Below the pieces are notes generated by a model, which saw nothing but the letters and a program-made list of their open reading frames with translations, searched no databases and was not told the origin of the DNA. The position numbers were made by a program, and so were the translations under genes. Below, piece by piece: positions 60,751 through 64,000 of a DNA stretch of 64,000 nt (positions are counted from its first letter, which is position 1; every line of letters starts with the position of its first letter). The stretch is from Lycocorax pyrrhopterus obiensis (taxonomy: Eukaryota > Chordata > Aves > Passeriformes > Paradisaeidae), in contig JACSVZ010000007.1 of the NCBI GenBank assembly GCA_014706295.1, positions 7,804,808 to 7,868,807 on the forward strand, read 5' to 3'.

Positions 60751-60795
60751 ACAAGGTTTAGGAGACAAGGTTTAGGAGACAAGGTTTAGGAGACA
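60751..60795. repeat. Short tandem repeat, 14-bp unit x3
   Basis: The unit ACAAGGTTTAGGAG occurs three times head to tail, followed by ACA. All copies are identical. Confidence 0.95.
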
Positions 60796-61311
60796 CTGAT
60801 TTAAGCCATACTGTTAAACCCCCGTGACTTCCAGCAAATTACTCCGTAACCTCCACCCCAGCTTAGTCCTGGCACACAGAAAATCCGTAAGAAATCTCTC
60901 CCAGCGTTGTTGCAGGATAATTACACTTTGCCATGTGTAATGCTGTCCTCTAGTGAAGAGCTGTGACACTGCACACCAGCAATGAACTCCCAGCTCTGCA
61001 AATGCCAGCCCATCCCACTGCTCCTGTGGCTGCTCTGCCCTCAGAGCCCTGGCAATCCGGAAAGGATTAACGATACCATTAAGACCACAAAGCCAATATT
61101 TTCTCACCGCCCTGGAGAGCAGAACTGCTGAGTGTGTGTACAGGGGCATATCTTGTGTCCCACTTTGAGCTGAAACCACAAGGCCAAGGACTCCTGACAG
61201 CTCTCAGCATGACTCTTCAGCTTGATCTGCAAAAGTCAGAGGGCAGTGGACTATGGCACAGAGAAGTGGCCACAGATGCCACAAAACCATAAAAGCAGTG
61301 AGGTCTTGTGG

Positions 61312-61336
61312 AAAAAAAAAAAAAAAAAAAAAAAAA
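61312..61336. repeat. Poly(A) run of 25
   Basis: An uninterrupted run of 25 A on the + strand, followed by CACC. No retroposed gene or SINE body is recognisable to its left. It could be a retroposition tail or simple slippage. Confidence 0.9.
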
Positions 61337-63794
61337 CACCATCAAAAAACCCAAGAAACTATCTGTCTAACCACCAAGACATGGTTCGGCCCATAATTAA
61401 CTGCTCACTGAGCAGAGTGTGTTGTGTTTACAGCACTGACAGCTTTCGGCGTGTTTCCAAACAGCACAGTGAGTGCTGCAAGAAGGATCACACCATATTT
61501 AAACATCCCATACATTCCTGCAGTGCCAGGTCACTGCTGCCCAGGGCTGGCTGAACCACACCATTCCTGACTGCTGGGAAAAGAACAAGACTTTCCAAGA
61601 CAGATCATTAACAGGAAAGGAAGAGCACGAGGAGCAGTGGCACACAAACAACATGCCCATCTCATGGTACACTTCAGTAGCGGAGTAACAAGAACAGGAA
61701 AGCTACTTGTACCACACCTGGAGGTGGATGCAGCCAGTTCCCCCCTGTATTCACCTCCAGTACAAAACACTGCACAGGAAATCAGGATACTGGGGGAAGA
61801 AGACCCATTCTGCTCTTCAGCTCATCACAATCTCCTTCCCACTCCACCAGACCATCTTACTCCAACTACGTGCCTACTCAACTCACAAAACTGAACAGGT
61901 GTCAGCCATTGTCTTCCCTGGCCCTTCCACAAACTTCACTTCTCCACATGCTAGCCCAAAGCTCTTGTTTCTGTAATATCCAGACTCAACCTACAGCATT
62001 CTCCTCCTCCCTGCAAAGGCCTTTGCACAGCTCAGAGAGATGTCCCAGGCTTCCCATCCAGTATTCTGCTACTCTCAGAAGCAGGGTCCGCACAGAGAGA
62101 ATCTATCTCAGGCCAGCAATCTTCCCTTAATTAAGTCTTCCCTATCCTGCAGCACTGGGATGCTAGTCACAGACTGTGATCATGGGAAATCAATAATACA
62201 GGTTTATTTAGCTACATCCTTCAGGGGCCCTTGGAGAGCAAACAAACATCCCCCTGCAACAGGTAGCAGCAGAATTCAAGCTTTCTAGTGGACTCTCAGA
62301 CCTGAGAAGTCAAAATTAAAGGAGCTTATAAAGAACAGGAACCTGCAGAGCAGTTTTTGGAGTGGTTGTTCAGGGGCTCTGCAGCTCTCCTTCCTTGGCA
62401 GGTCTAGTCCCTGACTGCATCACATAGCCCTGACTGTCTCCAGCAAGTGATCTCTTTTGTGCTCTTTAGGAAGATCCTAGAGAGGGATCATTTGCAAGCT
62501 GTGCCCAGTGTCAGACACAGTCACTGACTTTACAAGACCCCAGAGCTCCAGTTTTGCACCACAGGAGTCCACTCAGAGCACAGCTTGGTGTTTCTGCTAA
62601 AACCCCGAGGACAAAGCAAACACCATTACTGCAGCTCCTTTAGGGGTGGTAGTTAGCAAGGAGCTCTGTTTAGGAGAGAAGGCACACAGCTGCTCACAGG
62701 TGCCTGGAGAGAAGGTCACACCCAGTTATTTGTCCACAATAAGATAAAAAGCTTTCACCTGACTTTGGCAAAAGCCAAGACTTCACATTTAATGAACACA
62801 AGCCTTACTCAAAGCCCTGAGAGCAGAGGGTTGGCAGGGAGAAGAGAGCCTTAAGAACACTGAATTTCTTGAATAATACCATGGAATTGTGTGTTTTACA
62901 AAAGGCCGGTCTGCACTGCAGCATGATTGAATCACAAATAAATGCAACAGGGAGGTGAAGCTGTTGGGCTGAAGGCAGAACATAACAAGCCCACCACACT
63001 CACTACATTTGCTGGGAATGTTCCAACAATTCGCCTGCACTTGCAGGTTTGTTCGGTTCCTAAATAGGGAAAGGTGAATACATGTTTCAACAATGAACAG
63101 ATACATCTATCATATTGCTAATGATATTGGTGGATATGAGTGGATACATATAACATGTGGTTGGATGGTTCATCTAGAGGTTAGCTTTGGCTCAGGGCCT
63201 GTTGTTCAGGCCTCAGTACTTCAACTTGACAAGCACCAGCCAAAAACTGTCAAGACCTCACTAAGCCCCAGAGGCATTCCCTGTACATGTCACTCCTCTG
63301 CCTCTTAACTGGAATTAAGGAAGAGCATAGGGAAAGGACTTGTGTGAGGTAGTAACTCATCATCATTTCACCTGCTGAACAAAAAAGGAGAAAGGGCTGG
63401 AGCAAACCCTTCATTGCAGGAAAACACATTGAAAAGTTACTAGAAAATCCATTTTGTAGGAACTGCTATAAATTCATATGTATAATTAAACTTAAACATA
63501 TACACCTCAAGCAATTTTGTGTATATAACCTCTAGAACACCACAGAAGAGACAATTCTATAACTCAGGAAAGCTTTGCCAGCTGGGAACCATCAGCTAAT
63601 TCCATTTAGGTGTGAGACATTTGACTCTAAGGAGAACACAGGTGTAACCAATACAATCAGGTGTAACCAATCAGCACAAGAGAGGCCCAGGGCACACAGA
63701 GAAGTCCCAAAACTGGCTAACAAACATTTCCCAGACACACAGCAGCATTTCACAAACATTAAATACTCCAAGAGGCCACAGCATGTAGCTCAAA

Positions 63795-63995
63795 ATCATT
63801 TGGGTTGGAATAGACCTTGAAAAATCATCTAGTCCACTCCACCAGCCCAAACAGGCATGTTTCATCCCCAAAACTGCTTTCCCCTTCTTCTTTGTAAGAA
63901 GAATCAGCCACACGCTCCATACTTGAGGGGCTTCACAGCCCTTTCCAGATGCTCCTTTTGCTGCTGGACCCTGGGAGCTCCCTGTCCTGCCCACT
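63795..63995 (-). mobile_element. CR1-type LINE fragment, diverged
   Basis: The + strand begins AAATCATTTGGGTTGGAATA, GACCTTGAAAAATCATCTAG and TCCACTCCACCAGCCCAAAC, the start of a reverse-complemented CR1 3' end. Later parts (ACTTGAGGGGCTTCACAGCC, CTTTTGCTGCTGGACCCTGG) diverge. It runs close to the window edge. Confidence 0.7.
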
Positions 63996-64000
63996 CAGTG

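Larger units (their letters stand above)
58097..63794. other. Upstream flank of PLCB2, no gene supported
   Basis: 5.7 kb of mostly unique sequence. Open frames are short and lack recognisable domains. It holds a C-rich run (59117-59131), a 14-bp tandem repeat (60751) and a run of 25 A (61312-61336). No exon of a neighbouring gene could be identified. Confidence 0.65.

Noticed and set aside
60814..61179. 121-codon open frame on the - strand upstream of PLCB2
   Set aside because: No recognisable domain, no splice or poly(A) context, and length compatible with chance.
61312..61336. Poly(A) run as the tail of a processed pseudogene
   Set aside because: No reverse-transcribed gene body or target-site duplication is recognisable to the left.

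Overview
This is vertebrate, almost certainly avian, nuclear DNA. Genes are split by introns with GT..AG borders. Three fragments match the 3' end of the CR1 LINE as it appears in bird genomes (about 6815, 44635 and 63795). The two genes are compact compared with their mammalian counterparts. No prokaryotic, viral or CRISPR feature is visible.

Left part (1-17.5 kb, + strand): the whole coding region of PAK6, a group II p21-activated kinase. It has 8 coding exons (905-15635) that join without a frame break into 662 codons: polybasic N-terminus, CRIB motif, long Ser/Pro-rich linker, then a complete kinase domain. A 3' UTR of about 1.9 kb follows, to a likely poly(A) signal at 17493. Any non-coding first exon lies upstream of the window or is not recognisable in 1-899.

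Middle and right (22.2-57.9 kb, - strand): the whole coding region of PLCB2, phospholipase C beta-2. It has 32 coding exons (57944 down to 22195) that join in frame into 1211 codons: PH, EF hands, catalytic X and Y boxes with an acidic X-Y linker, C2, a long helical C-terminal domain and a C-terminal PDZ-ligand-like tail. One intron has minor-spliceosome (U12-type) signals and one uses a GC donor. The two genes converge tail to tail, as PAK6 and PLCB2 do in human 15q15, so the window is a conserved synteny block.

The most unusual sequence is a pair of related minisatellite arrays built on a GGACACAGACAC-like theme. One (about 0.6 kb, 20.8-21.4 kb) lies in the intergenic gap beyond the 3' end of PLCB2. 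The other (about 2.55 kb, 22.9-25.5 kb) fills most of PLCB2 intron 30. They share a collinear higher-order block, and both are open in several frames on both strands, which produces long spurious ORFs.

The last 6 kb (58-64 kb) is the PLCB2 upstream region: a candidate TATA box, a small tandem repeat, a poly(A) run and a CR1 fragment, with no gene I can support. Both genes are signalling enzymes acting near the plasma membrane (PAK6 downstream of Cdc42-type GTPases, PLC-beta2 downstream of G-alpha-q, G-beta-gamma and Rac). I see no operon-like or dedicated joint system, and I did not find a previously undescribed biological system here.
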